Below are positions 49,901-57,800 of a DNA stretch of 64,000 nucleotides, in pieces (position 1 is the first letter of the stretch; each line of letters opens with the position of its first letter). The DNA is from Limnomonas spitsbergensis. Taxonomy: Eukaryota > Chlorophyta > Chlorophyceae > Chlamydomonadales. The translations under genes were made by a program, and so were the position numbers. The notes below the pieces were generated by a model. The model worked only from the letters and a program-made list of their open reading frames with translations. It was not told the DNA's origin and ran no database searches. The DNA is taken from assembly GCA_037349105.1 (NCBI GenBank), contig JAYJMM010000118.1:2851501-2915500 (forward strand). The letters run 5' to 3'.

Positions 49901-52900
49901 AAAATGGTAAAAGGGGAGTGGCGTTAGGGGGGGGGGCGGAAGTGAGTTGTTTAATGAAGTTGCGGGCAAAGTGGAGGATAGCCCGTTCCTGGGTTTTTAC
50001 TGTGATGTGTTGTTGTGCCACGCGAGGGAGGAAGCATGGTTTACCAGAAGGGTGGGGGGCGATAATGTCTCGATGGGTCGAAGTGGGGCAGTGCAGTTTC
50101 ATGATGGTGAGGGCAGATGTACATATGTCGGAGTGGCGGGAAACTATGGTGGGAATGTCGATATGGAGGGACACAAGGTGTTCACGGAAAGTTGTCCATT
50201 CTGGAGGGGGGGCATGGGGTGAGGAGTGTGGTTGATAGTGGTGTTGGACGCCCGAGTCGTTGATGAGGGCGGAAGTGTGGGCGAGCAAGGCATCGGAGGC
50301 AGTGGAGAGGTCTGAGAAAATAGCTTCCCGTGTAAGTTGTAAGGTGTGGGAGGGTATGGGCTGTTTGATGGTGGTTGGGGGGGGAAGTGTAGCGTTGGAA
50401 GGGCGAGGAGGTGTGTTGCGGAGGCGTGATGAGGTGAGGGGTTGCAAGGGAGGACGGGGGTGCATGGGGAGGTGAAAGAGGTTTGGAGGGCACTTGAAGG
50501 TGAGGGGGAGGTGGTCAGGAGCGTAGAGGGATTGAAGAGGGACAGAGCACTCAACTGCGGTGGGGAGTAGGCCAGAGAGGTAAAAAGCATTATCAGAGAT
50601 GAGGATATCATCCAACATGGAGGCTTGCATTGTAGAGGAGTGCGGCATGTGTGTGAGATGTTTGGATGTGGTAGCATTAATGGGGATAAGTCTGTTGGAG
50701 GCAAGGAAGGAGAGGAACGTGCGATCAGGTCGAGAAGATTGGAGGTGGCGGTTGAAGTCCCCACCAATGAGGAAGATGTCACAGGCGGGGTCACTGTCAT
50801 GGATAGTGTCTGCCATGTATTTTTGACAGGCAGGTGAAATGAGGTTAGAGCCCGGAGGGAAGTAAACACTAAGGACATGAAGGGTGCGGCCAGCGACCAT
50901 GTGAAGTTGTAGATGGATGCAATATCCTTCGATAAGGGGGGGTACCGGTTGGCGGATGAAGGTATGGGGGTGGGCGTCATTGTGGATGGCGAGGAAAACA
51001 CCCCCGGGTGCACAGATATTTGGCCGGGCGTAAGCAAGAGTAGGGGGTGTAGGCACGCTGCTCAGGTAGACATGATAGTTATGGAAGGCTTGGCGGATTT
51101 CAGGAAGGAAAGTGGATTGTTGGGAGGCAAAGAGGTGAGTTTCTTGGCCAAAGAAAATTTTGGGGCGGTGTGTGTTGACAAAGGTGCTGACATCGGCAGT
51201 GTTGGCACGGAGGCCAGCGATATTGAAAGTCGAGATGATATCGTGTGGGTAGGGGACTTGTCGGGGTGGGGAGGGGAGTGGGGGAGGAGGTAAAGTGGGG
51301 TATAGGGGTGTGGGCTGGGCAGCGGGGGGAGCCGAAGAGACGTGGGGGCGAGGGGTATAGACAAGGGGTGGAGGCGCGAGCGGGGCACGGTCTGTGAAAG
51401 TATTGTCGATGGAAGTGTGGGAGGGGTTAGTAAGGAGGGAAGGGGGGATTGGGTGTGGCGGGGGTGAATCAGGAATGGTGATGTGGGTGTTTGGCTGAGG
51501 GAGGGTAAAGGGGAAAGCAAGGCAAGCGGTAAGGGAAGAGGCAGGGACGAGAGCAAAGGCATGCCTACCGAGTTGGCGGAGGAGCTGGAGGTTGTGATCA
51601 GAAGTAAGGTCCATGCGGGATGGGGAGTCGGAGTCGACCCAGAGCCAAGGTTTGCCAACGCCAGGTTTTAATAGCACGGAGGCATGGAAGTAGTCACCTG
51701 GTTCATGTGTGTGAAGGATGAAACCCGGGTAGGCATACGTGGGGTCTTGTAGTTGGAGGGAAGCAAGGGCGTGATCCAGATCTTGAAGGGTGATGGAGGC
51801 GAGATTGGCCAAGTGTGAGGGGGAGAGTGGGAGATTGGTGCGATCCATGATGTCGAGTTTGTGGAGTTTGTGATTATCAAAAAGCCATAAAGCAAAGAGG
51901 GCATCAGTGAAATTACCCCGAGAAGTGTGAAATTGTGGATGTGGCACAGATGGGTTGAGGAGTTGGGCATGGTGTGGTAGAATGGGATTGGTGGACCGGT
52001 AGCGACACCATGCCAAGACATCGGGGGGGGTCGTGATGGCACGACCACTAAGGTTATTAAGAGCGTGGATTTGGCAGAATCCAAGAGATTGACGCTCAAA
52101 GAAAGCGAGGCCGTGTGGTAGTGGGTCATGTGTTGGCGTGAGAGGCGGGTTGTTTGCTGAAACGTCTCCACCCCGTGGTGGAGGTCGGGGGTGTTTTGAA
52201 TGATGCTTGGGGGAGGTGTGAGAGGAGGTGTGACGGGCTTTTTGGATGCGTGAGATGGCCTGGATGAGTGGGATGTGGAGGTGGTATGTGTGGGGGAAAC
52301 GTCTTTGGTTGTGTGTGAGGAGACGTCGTAAATGGCCGAGGAAATATTGGCCGCGATGACGTTGAATGGGTGTTAGTTTTGAGATTTTTTTGATGTGTAG
52401 GAAACGGTGCCATGTGGCAGCAGTGGCTTTAAGGTTAGGAGTGGATGTTGTAGCTGAGGGGATGGATGGTGGTGGGGGCGGGGTGCTAGATGGAGTAGTA
52501 GTGGTAGGGAGAGAAGACGAGAGATATGTGGAGATTCGAGTGAAATGGAGGAGCAGGATTACAACAATGAAGGTGGCTAGGATGGAGCATACAGGTGTAA
52601 TAGAGAGCAAGTCATGAGAAATCGCAGAGAAATGCATGGTAAGAAGCCGTATATATGTGTCCGTACAATTTGAACTAAGATTGAACCTGGATACTGGATG
52701 AAGATCAGGAAAGATGCTGTCAGCTGAGAGCGTGGATGTGTGACGCTGCCACATCCGGGCCGAATGGACCCGGATGTAGCAGCGTCTGTCGAAGGTGAAT
52801 GAGGAAGAATGATGTGAAGAATTTTCGAAAGTGTCCCCTTGGCCCCTGGGACAGAGGAATTCGTTGGGGTTCAGCAGTCGGTAGGGCCAGTAGGGGGATA

Positions 52901-53861
52901 GCATGCAATATGCGTTGGTGGGTGTACAAAGGTGGGAACAGGAGGAGTAGAGGAGGGGTGGAGAAGAGGAGCAGTGAGGTGTCTGCATGCAACATGAGGG
53001 AGAGAGAGGGTGAGTTGGAAATGTGGAGAGGAGGGGGGTACGGGTGCATGGCCTGATATCATGGGACAGAAGTGTGACATGAAGTGTGAGGCGTATGAGT
53101 CCGAAGGCAGAAGTGCAGGGGGTAAAGGAAACCAGGAAGGAACATACAGGGGGGCGGGGAATGAACCGGATAGGCCATGGGGGAGAGAGGTATGCAGAAT
53201 TGGAGTGTGGAAAATTCGCGAGAGGTTCCCCTAGGCCGCTGAGGCAGAATTTTTTTTTGTGGTCTAAATAGCGGGAGCAGTAGGGGGGCGTCTGCAGGCA
53301 GCATAAGAGGGAGGGAGGGTACGTTTGAAAGCAAGAAGTGAGGGGAAAATGTGGAGACAAGAGGTGTAGGGAAGGTGGATATGCGTAGGTCATTTTGTCA
53401 TGGGGCATAGGTGTGGCAGGAAATTGGAAGGGTGTGCGTCTGATGGACGAAGTGTAGAGGGATGAAAAAACTGGGAAGGAGTAGAGTGATGGGGGGGGAT
53501 GTAGCCGGATAGGCCATGGTAGGTGTGCAGAATTGGGAGAGGGAAAATTCGCGAGAGGTTCCCCTAGGCCGCTTAGGCAGAAAATTTTGATTTGGTCTGA
53601 ATGACGGGAACAGTAGGGGGGCGTCTGCAGGCAGCATAAGAGGGAGGCAGGGTATGATTTAAAGCAGGAGAAGAGGAGGAGGAGTGTATAGAAAAGGCGT
53701 TGCATGGCTGCATGGCAGGGAAGAAAAGTGGAGGCCAAGGAAGGTCCAGTTGGGGTGGGGGTGGAGGATAGGACCATGCACCAAAAGCGAGAAAAGTGGA
53801 GGAGGGAGAGGACTGGTAGATACGTGGCCCTAAGTGTTGGAGGTGGTGCAGGTGAGATCAA
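43974..53861 (-). CDS. Dualen-type retrotransposon polyprotein (protease, APE, RT, RNase H, CCHC, RLE)
   Basis: Open for 3295 codons. Residues 1-~400 run through the 5' monomer repeats and look untranslated; ATG 52637 (residue 409) opens with a hydrophobic helix and is a better start. In order from there: a cysteine-protease-like domain (~585-765) with RQSLGFCQIHALNNL (C596), H726 and D743, Josephin-like; APE endonuclease (~870-1120) with FNIAGLRAN, QETH, GGDFNRH, LDDIL, APDHLPL; RT (~1520-1850) with LYIDFSSAFNTINH, GTIQGDTLSPLIF and the catalytic AFADDVALL near 1786; RNase H (~2750-2890) with YYTDGSAL, ITRAELAGIHAAL, IFSDSLVSL, GNELADKGA; a C-X2-C-X8-H-X4-C knuckle (~3024-3041); and an RLE with RPDLLIV (~3120) and VVEVGYTSEF...K (~3150). 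Every catalytic box checked is intact and no stop or frameshift is seen, so the copy may be active or very young. Confidence 0.85.
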   Translation of the reverse strand: MISPAPPPTLRATYLPVLSLLHFSRFWCMVLSSTPTPTGPSLASTFLPCHAAMQRLFYTLLLLFSCFKSYPASLLCCLQTPPYCSRHSDQIKIFCLSGLGEPLANFPSPNSAHLPWPIRLHPPPSLYSFPVFSSLYTSSIRRTPFQFPATPMPHDKMTYAYPPSLHLLSPHFPLTSCFQTYPPSLLCCLQTPPYCSRYLDHKKKFCLSGLGEPLANFPHSNSAYLSPPWPIRFIPRPPVCSFLVSFTPCTSAFGLIRLTLHVTLLSHDIRPCTRTPLLSTFPTHPLSPSCCMQTPHCSSSPPLLYSSCSHLCTPTNAYCMLSPYWPYRLLNPNEFLCPRGQGDTFENSSHHSSSFTFDRRCYIRVHSARMWQRHTSTLSADSIFPDLHPVSRFNLSSNCTDTYIRLLTMHFSAISHDLLSITPVCSILATFIVVILLLHFTRISTYLSSSLPTTTTPSSTPPPPPSIPSATTSTPNLKATAATWHRFLHIKKISKLTPIQRHRGQYFLGHLRRLLTHNQRRFPHTYHLHIPLIQAISRIQKARHTSSHTSPKHHSKHPRPPPRGGDVSANNPPLTPTHDPLPHGLAFFERQSLGFCQIHALNNLSGRAITTPPDVLAWCRYRSTNPILPHHAQLLNPSVPHPQFHTSRGNFTDALFALWLFDNHKLHKLDIMDRTNLPLSPSHLANLASITLQDLDHALASLQLQDPTYAYPGFILHTHEPGDYFHASVLLKPGVGKPWLWVDSDSPSRMDLTSDHNLQLLRQLGRHAFALVPASSLTACLAFPFTLPQPNTHITIPDSPPPHPIPPSLLTNPSHTSIDNTFTDRAPLAPPPLVYTPRPHVSSAPPAAQPTPLYPTLPPPPLPSPPRQVPYPHDIISTFNIAGLRANTADVSTFVNTHRPKIFFGQETHLFASQQSTFLPEIRQAFHNYHVYLSSVPTPPTLAYARPNICAPGGVFLAIHNDAHPHTFIRQPVPPLIEGYCIHLQLHMVAGRTLHVLSVYFPPGSNLISPACQKYMADTIHDSDPACDIFLIGGDFNRHLQSSRPDRTFLSFLASNRLIPINATTSKHLTHMPHSSTMQASMLDDILISDNAFYLSGLLPTAVECSVPLQSLYAPDHLPLTFKCPPNLFHLPMHPRPPLQPLTSSRLRNTPPRPSNATLPPPTTIKQPIPSHTLQLTREAIFSDLSTASDALLAHTSALINDSGVQHHYQPHSSPHAPPPEWTTFREHLVSLHIDIPTIVSRHSDICTSALTIMKLHCPTSTHRDIIAPHPSGKPCFLPRVAQQHITVKTQERAILHFARNFIKQLTSAPPPNATPLLPFSPILDSLLSALASNHLLSPPHSVSHDTDTPCPPSSALLLLLPPFPVDLPPTLSPPWIQWLSLCDQKLRHIRVDIRKTFRTHSVTTKNRKKLIKLLYTNACKAHQRIFQDSPDTDPLLPIDTSSAHSASSSHITSLWDPTTSLLVTDPTDLTNVTHAHFSKEWSADPHVSPTQPYPHESIPNLDNFHLDSNAKSARTTSTTLIPYVLRPSTFNQAIKSLKNKKAFGLDGIPNELLRIMPHSFHSSLHNLFILMWILGTTPTSWKSSTTTLLHKRGDASRLINKRPIGMHNTIYKLWTRFVTAVLTDYSEDFGILSQSQEGFRAGHHTMRHLQRYVHALEDARAHNRNIYALYIDFSSAFNTINHAQLLRIMDDLGFPPDAISVIQDIYTNATSRIILQKHPCLATRDVHVGRGTIQGDTLSPLIFLIYLEPLLRWLQVGGHGYTPSCAQRQGLSHPCKFTLTCPAFADDVALLSHSRNRLQVQLSKVDAYCSWSGLTLNPSKCAVTGALHKDRFTRLVDTFDRHNTRLRQQLQDQFHVNGQPVPYYPPDKPYKYLGVYITMTLDFRHHLQHLSSSIYTKGRQLIHANLPPQQALNILEHVLKPKITYCFPIAPFSLADIATLDQQLAQIARLCMNLGPSFPTTLIHTPLDRGGVGLTSLLVDYIQISALSLTRALNDSGDLGPLTRGVLHSQIHFHGSLPIPLQRTPRSFHIHPLPMRQLSLLHKADITLHQCTSGIIPLLGNDLLQQLILILHPTHPGGDTLPVSISDYTFLSPLWHVGIVSLASLVTTINGHTYLIPANTLRDAFLNKARTEDLAKAQRALNQLTLLLHGLALPLAKHHTLTSPLPEHTRRVTVAHDFAHIPQGTHHSLQQLASSLLYTDPTAPTHASPLTRIPPPPVPPPVPSRRTRVALSPSHATLPRPLPTLLGLACTMTRMSTSLPPILRPLIMPAFTRLLLAHTFQSLPPPPHSLAIQTLLPRHTTTLPPLPPPPTSHIHTLHPPATLNVLHMLDTALEPVHPLDTHLTNLQQQGTWSRDPFPSVTPFPPPPGEDPNYLLDQSLIDSHLVIHTSPVHPDYDILPPLSFTIQIGLRYPTTQTPFPTPTLSTPMAQTHLDRAFVYRPNGTYVGHIPVRRLLWLRACYDRIRTTHPTDFARLTDGSFAHDLASLLLRYRLSNTSPQRPNTTSRTGKHSPLLPPPAINAHWVTPASLHTDISAIMPLTIHRFSSPLSVPFSALQYSSLREKDCLFGALYQPYSTPWTGTSLVEPPFSGPALLRAIRWSLASLQTQPHIPTSTFIVVPNWKQAKFMTLLKSGHRHISYTNLHHTHLPFLPPDHLTPADIPNAGMPKFDLLLLLISNTLGDTTRTFPYLAPTLAPGSSHPSRHLLPSGFGQANLLPLPTTILAPPPSAQPSTTTHTPYAPSFPLRWHDIPAYYTDGSALSTPGKGTATGAAFYCTQDSTTYTVHPDGRAETNTITRAELAGIHAALIHAASHHTGDLTIFSDSLVSLYDTQKALRHPHTLLECKHAPLLLDIRALILTRLRLRHHFHLYKVKSHIGIIGNELADKGAALALKSPDQCDFTCTSDVQHFAHLPAWPCLPPPHDTDEPWFASDLTHSLKEHMSRNCPLLTDGPTSPPLPLRYVRMQVLVASALASYLPILWHMGLPFSGIRNILKSRTNTLWTASTAMHMNRPYKTAVGTRTTPHCPICSHPNDTPGHLLGGCAHSSMSASYIARHNRAVCIIQTAIANGSLGSSFTIMDATSRANLPFGVYDTRLPRWLVPRRPPTFPDTFDYCDKLRPDLLIVQGLPHSEFLRLYRAGQLSSSQTMSRLQRTCTIHVVEVGYTSEFSFEQCHARKSEQHLNLILLLKHNGWTVSLAPVLHPALPPDPSPTVPFPPPHPSPPSSHTHIILLGTAGFLFRPADKILSMLGVSKHDISSVLSRLTKHTIRCHVNILRQRRHLENSPAHYCPIPLDDPP
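52800..53660 (-). repeat. Tandem ~335-bp monomers at the LINE 5' end
   Basis: Two close copies (about 53060-53310 and 53400-53650) share GAAAATTCGCGAGAGGTTCC, then CTAGGCCGC, then GTAGGGGGGCGTCTGCAGGC (all + strand). A third, more diverged copy lies at about 52800-52990. They lie where the promoter of the element should be. Confidence 0.75.
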
Positions 53862-54815
53862 TGCTGCTGGGTGCTGGAGGCGGAGGGGGGTGGGTGATGG
53901 GTTGGAATCAGAGGCAAGTACAGGAGGAGTTGGAGGGAGAAGATGCTCGAGAGAAATGCAGGATTATTTAAGAAGGAAAGGGTAGCGTTTTGGTGGACAA
54001 GGGGAAGTTACCAGTCCTGGAACGTGGGAGTGACGCGCCGTGGGAGAAGCAGAAGTTTTGGGAGAGGACAATTGGTTTGGAGGGTCCTAAAAGCCCCTCT
54101 CAGAAGAGAGAGGGGGACCCAGTCGCGAAAGGTTTGCGAGGAGGGTCGAAACAATTATCCCGTGGACGACCGAGGAGTGCAGCTCAGCTTTGGGCCCACG
54201 TTAGTGTCCTAGACACAGATAATGTTTGAAAGGAGTGGCGGTGAAAGAGATAGGGGAGGACGGAAATGGATTGGTGCGGGGGAAGTGGTTGAAGATGTTG
54301 GCTGGCCGGAGGAGGCTGAAAGATGCCGATGCCCGGATGGTGAGCAGATGTGGTTGTGCCGAAGCTGAGTTGTGCCGAAGCCGAGTTGTGCTGAAGCCGA
54401 GTGGTGCCGAAGCCGAGTTGTGCTGAAGCCGAGTCAGGCATTAGTGCCCGAGCCAAGAGCCCGAGCCAGACTCCGAAGCCGGACGTTTGGGGGAAAGTAC
54501 GGGAGGGGGGCTCGGCCGCAAGGCATGGGTAGCTCAGAAGGGAAGGGGAGACACGAGGGATAGCATCAGAGTCATCCAAATCGCTTTTCATACCTTGAGC
54601 ATTTAAGTTAACCTGCTCATCGGAGGGATACCAAACTAGGCAGAGTCCATCACCATCCAGCTGTCCACGCTGGCTTGGATCGCCGACGTCGGGCGCAATC
54701 ATTGCACGCGTGAATCACGGCATTTAGAAGGGCAGCATCCATTCCTTTCATCTAAATCAACGCCACTTGTCCCTCTTGTCCCCAATGCTCCCATGAACGG
54801 CTCCGGGCAGGAGGG
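53862..54815. other. Intergenic between the LINE and the OPR gene
   Basis: About 950 bp holding the unresolved 5' border of the LINE and an 18-bp repeat array at 54.35-54.44 kb. No gene is seen; the right part should contain the OPR gene promoter. Confidence 0.4.
54356..54437 (+). repeat. 18-bp tandem repeat (GCCGAAGCCGAGTTGTGC)
   Basis: Four to five units of about 18 bp alternating GTGCCGAAGCC and GTGCTGAAGCC. A similar AAGCCGAAGCC phrase occurs at about 34310-34330. Confidence 0.8.
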
Positions 54816-57800
54816 ATGACACACTTACTCCCATTGCTCCATGGTCCCTTTCAGTTGCTGCAACTGAGGAAGCAGCATGGCAGTTGCAGCGCCAGCCCAT
54901 GCCATGCACATGCATCCAGAGCAGGCAGGAGGCGGCATGGCCCCCATGCATCCTGCATGGCCATGGCCAGCGATCCAGGCCTCCAAATCGCCGTATCACA
55001 TGAGAATACCAGCTGCATGGACATGTCCAACGACCCAGCCCTGCTCGCTGAAGGCTCACTGACTGCAGCCACAGCGCCCTCCGACCTGCTTCTTTACTCA
55101 GAGGAGCATGAGTCACGCAACACTAAATTCCCTCTTGGACAGCCCAGCAACCCAGCCAGCCAGTTGGTCCAGGCATCTCCCGCCTCAGGGCACACCGGTG
55201 AGCCTTAAAGACAAAACTTGAACCTGAATCCTGGAACCTTAACCAATAATAAGCACCTGAATCTTGTAACCTTGCACCCTTCACCCTACGACACCATACG
55301 CCAGTAAGGGATTTAGCCCTGGGCCCGTACAATTACCTGTACCACCATGTAAGGTTATCATGCAAATCTGTAGAAAGTAACTTAATGGTCCTCACTGTAA
55401 TTCTTCTCTGGCTGTGAAACGCTCAACCCTAGACCCTAACTTCTCAACCCTAGAACCCTTATGGTTTGCACTAAGCAGGTGCTCAGCTGACACTGCGGAT
55501 CAAGGCTTGTGGAAGTGTGGAACAGCTGATAGACCTGCTGGGCCCGCAGGCAGCCGACGCGGGCGCGCCACTGAACGAGATCCACACCTGCGCCGCGCTC
55601 ACACATCTGGCGCAGCTGCAAGATCGCACCCCCCCTGGGCGGGATTCCAGCGGGGGCAGCAGGGCCGCACAGCCTGATGGAAGCAGAAGCAGCGTCAGCA
55701 AAAGCAGCAGACCCTCTTCTGGCATCAAGAGCGGCAGCAGCAGCGGCAGCAGCAGGCACCGTCAGACCCAGCTGGGTTCAGCGCTGGCTGCGCATGCCGT
55801 GTCGCTGCTGCCTCGACTGTCGACCCGGCAGGCCTCAAATGTGCTGTGGGCTGCCGCAAAGCTCGGACTACGCCCTGGGCATGCAGCGCTGCAGCTGCTG
55901 CTAGACTCTTGCCTAGGTGGGGATTCGGCCGGCTGCAGCCCGGCCAATGCGCAGGTGGGGTTTGGTGCCAGAGCGGAAGCTGGAATCAAGGGGTTGGGGT
56001 TTAAGGCAAGTTGCCCCAGGGGGACCGCGGGAGCGACAAAATGATGGACAGCGCCCTGCAGGGTGAGTGCTTTTCAAACCCATCCTGCCTGAAATAAGAC
56101 GTCAACAGAATATTTAAAGACATTTGAAGTTTTTGAGGAAGCCTCGACCCACAGGCTTCTTCACAAATGCACTCTTCATCCTGAACCGATGTTGGGCTTG
56201 GGTGCCGGCGTGCAACCAGCGTGTGGACAAATCTATGCGCAGTGAATAGCTCAAGTACTTTATTTATCTGCACTGCCTGGCCCTCTCAAAAGAATTGTTG
56301 TATGGATGCGTTGGCGCTGTGACAGCTTATGACAACAACCTGAACCCACACTGCCAACTCAATGTGTAAACTGCACCCCGAACCCAGGACCTGGCCAATG
56401 CTGTGAGCGCGTGTGCGGACCTGGGGCACTCCCCAGGCAGCGCATGGCTGTCGGCCTTAGAACGCGCATCGCTGCCCTTACTGCTTTCAAGTCAACATCA
56501 AGATCGCCAGCATGTCAAGCTGGTAAAGCACACCAAAGGCAATATTGCCTCCCTCCCTTCCTCCCCGACCTCCTCGATGGTCTTGTCCTCCTCCTATTTT
56601 GCCTCTTCCTCCTCGGGCTCATCAAGACCTCATGCTCACAGCCCGCCTCCTCAGCGCCCCCTCAGCCCCCTGGAGCTCTCTAATGTCCTCCATGCGTTGG
56701 CAAGGCTGGACCACCAGCCTTCAGCGGTGTGGCGGGATGCATTTGCCGAGGCGTCGCTGTCGGCGCTGACCGGCGGGCAGCTCAACGCCCGCTCATTGTG
56801 CGGCCTGATGTGGGCCGCGGGGAGAGTGCGGTTGGGTGCCATGGTGGAGAGGAATGGGATACAGCAGACTGCGGGCCGCGAAGAGCAAGAGCAGGCTGTG
56901 GGGAGCGTGGAGGCGGGGTGGGGCGGAGCAGCCTGGCCTCCGCAGCGCTGGGTCCAAGCGGCCCTGGACGCATCCTGCGATCTGCTGCCTAACATGAGCC
57001 AAGAGCATCTGGGGTCGGTCGCGTGGGCCGCCTCCAGGCTGGCAGCGGCTGCCCCGTCCCGACCGTCAACCCTGTGGATGAGCCGCCTCATAGCCTCAGC
57101 CTTAGCCTCGGTCTCCCCACCCAGAGCAATGGAGTCTTTGGATGTAAACTTGGGAAGAGGTCCGGCAACCGCCACTGCAAGCACCTCAGCAATCGCCTCA
57201 ACCACTGCCCTGGGATATGCCACTGAGGCCATAAGCTCTGGTGCTGCTGTACCGGGTGGAGATAGTGACCATGGGATGGGTGGAGCAGTAGGGGAAGACC
57301 CATACCACCACGCCCCCGATATGCAGCAGCAGGATCAGCAGGAACAGAGGGAGCAGGGACAGCTGCAGCAGCAGCAGCAGCAACAACGGGCTGTGAGAGG
57401 CTTCCCCCTGCGGGCCCTGAGCAACATGCTTTGTGCGTTGGCTGAGCTGCGGTATCGCCCACCCAGTGCCTGGCTGGATGAACAGCTAGGGGCTAGCCTG
57501 GCACCGGGCCTACCTGAGGGGCTTGCCTCAGCAGCAGCGTCAGAGAGAGGGGTCCAGCAGCTGGGTTCAAGCCTAGCACTCGGCGAGGGTGATAGTGCAG
57601 CGAGGACAGCAGGGGCGGCAGCGGGGGTGAAACGGGTGCCCGCCCCGTCTGCTTCGTTGCCGCGGCTGAGGAGCTCATTGAGCGGGGAGGGTGGCAGGGC
57701 CACCGTGTCCATGACTGATGCGGTGTCCCTGATGTGCTCCTGTGCCAGGTGAGGACTGAAGGGTGGCGGATTGAGTGTGGCTGCATGGGCATCCATCATG

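Larger units (their letters stand above)
43886..53900 (-). mobile_element. Dualen/RandI-type non-LTR retrotransposon, apparently intact
   Basis: About 10 kb with one uninterrupted reading frame, a short 3' UTR with a (TTTC)n tail, and tandem ~335-bp monomers at the 5' side. The combination of APE and restriction-like (RLE) endonucleases with RT, RNase H and a cysteine protease is the hallmark of Dualen elements described from Chlamydomonas. The exact 5' end (53.9-54.2 kb) and target duplications could not be fixed. Coding-strand DNA is pyrimidine-rich, which explains long shadow frames in the other frames. Confidence 0.8.

Noticed and set aside
50144..51037. 297-codon and other frames on the minus strand inside the LINE
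   Set aside because: Alternate-frame shadows of the 3295-codon frame caused by pyrimidine-rich coding DNA; no domain in them.
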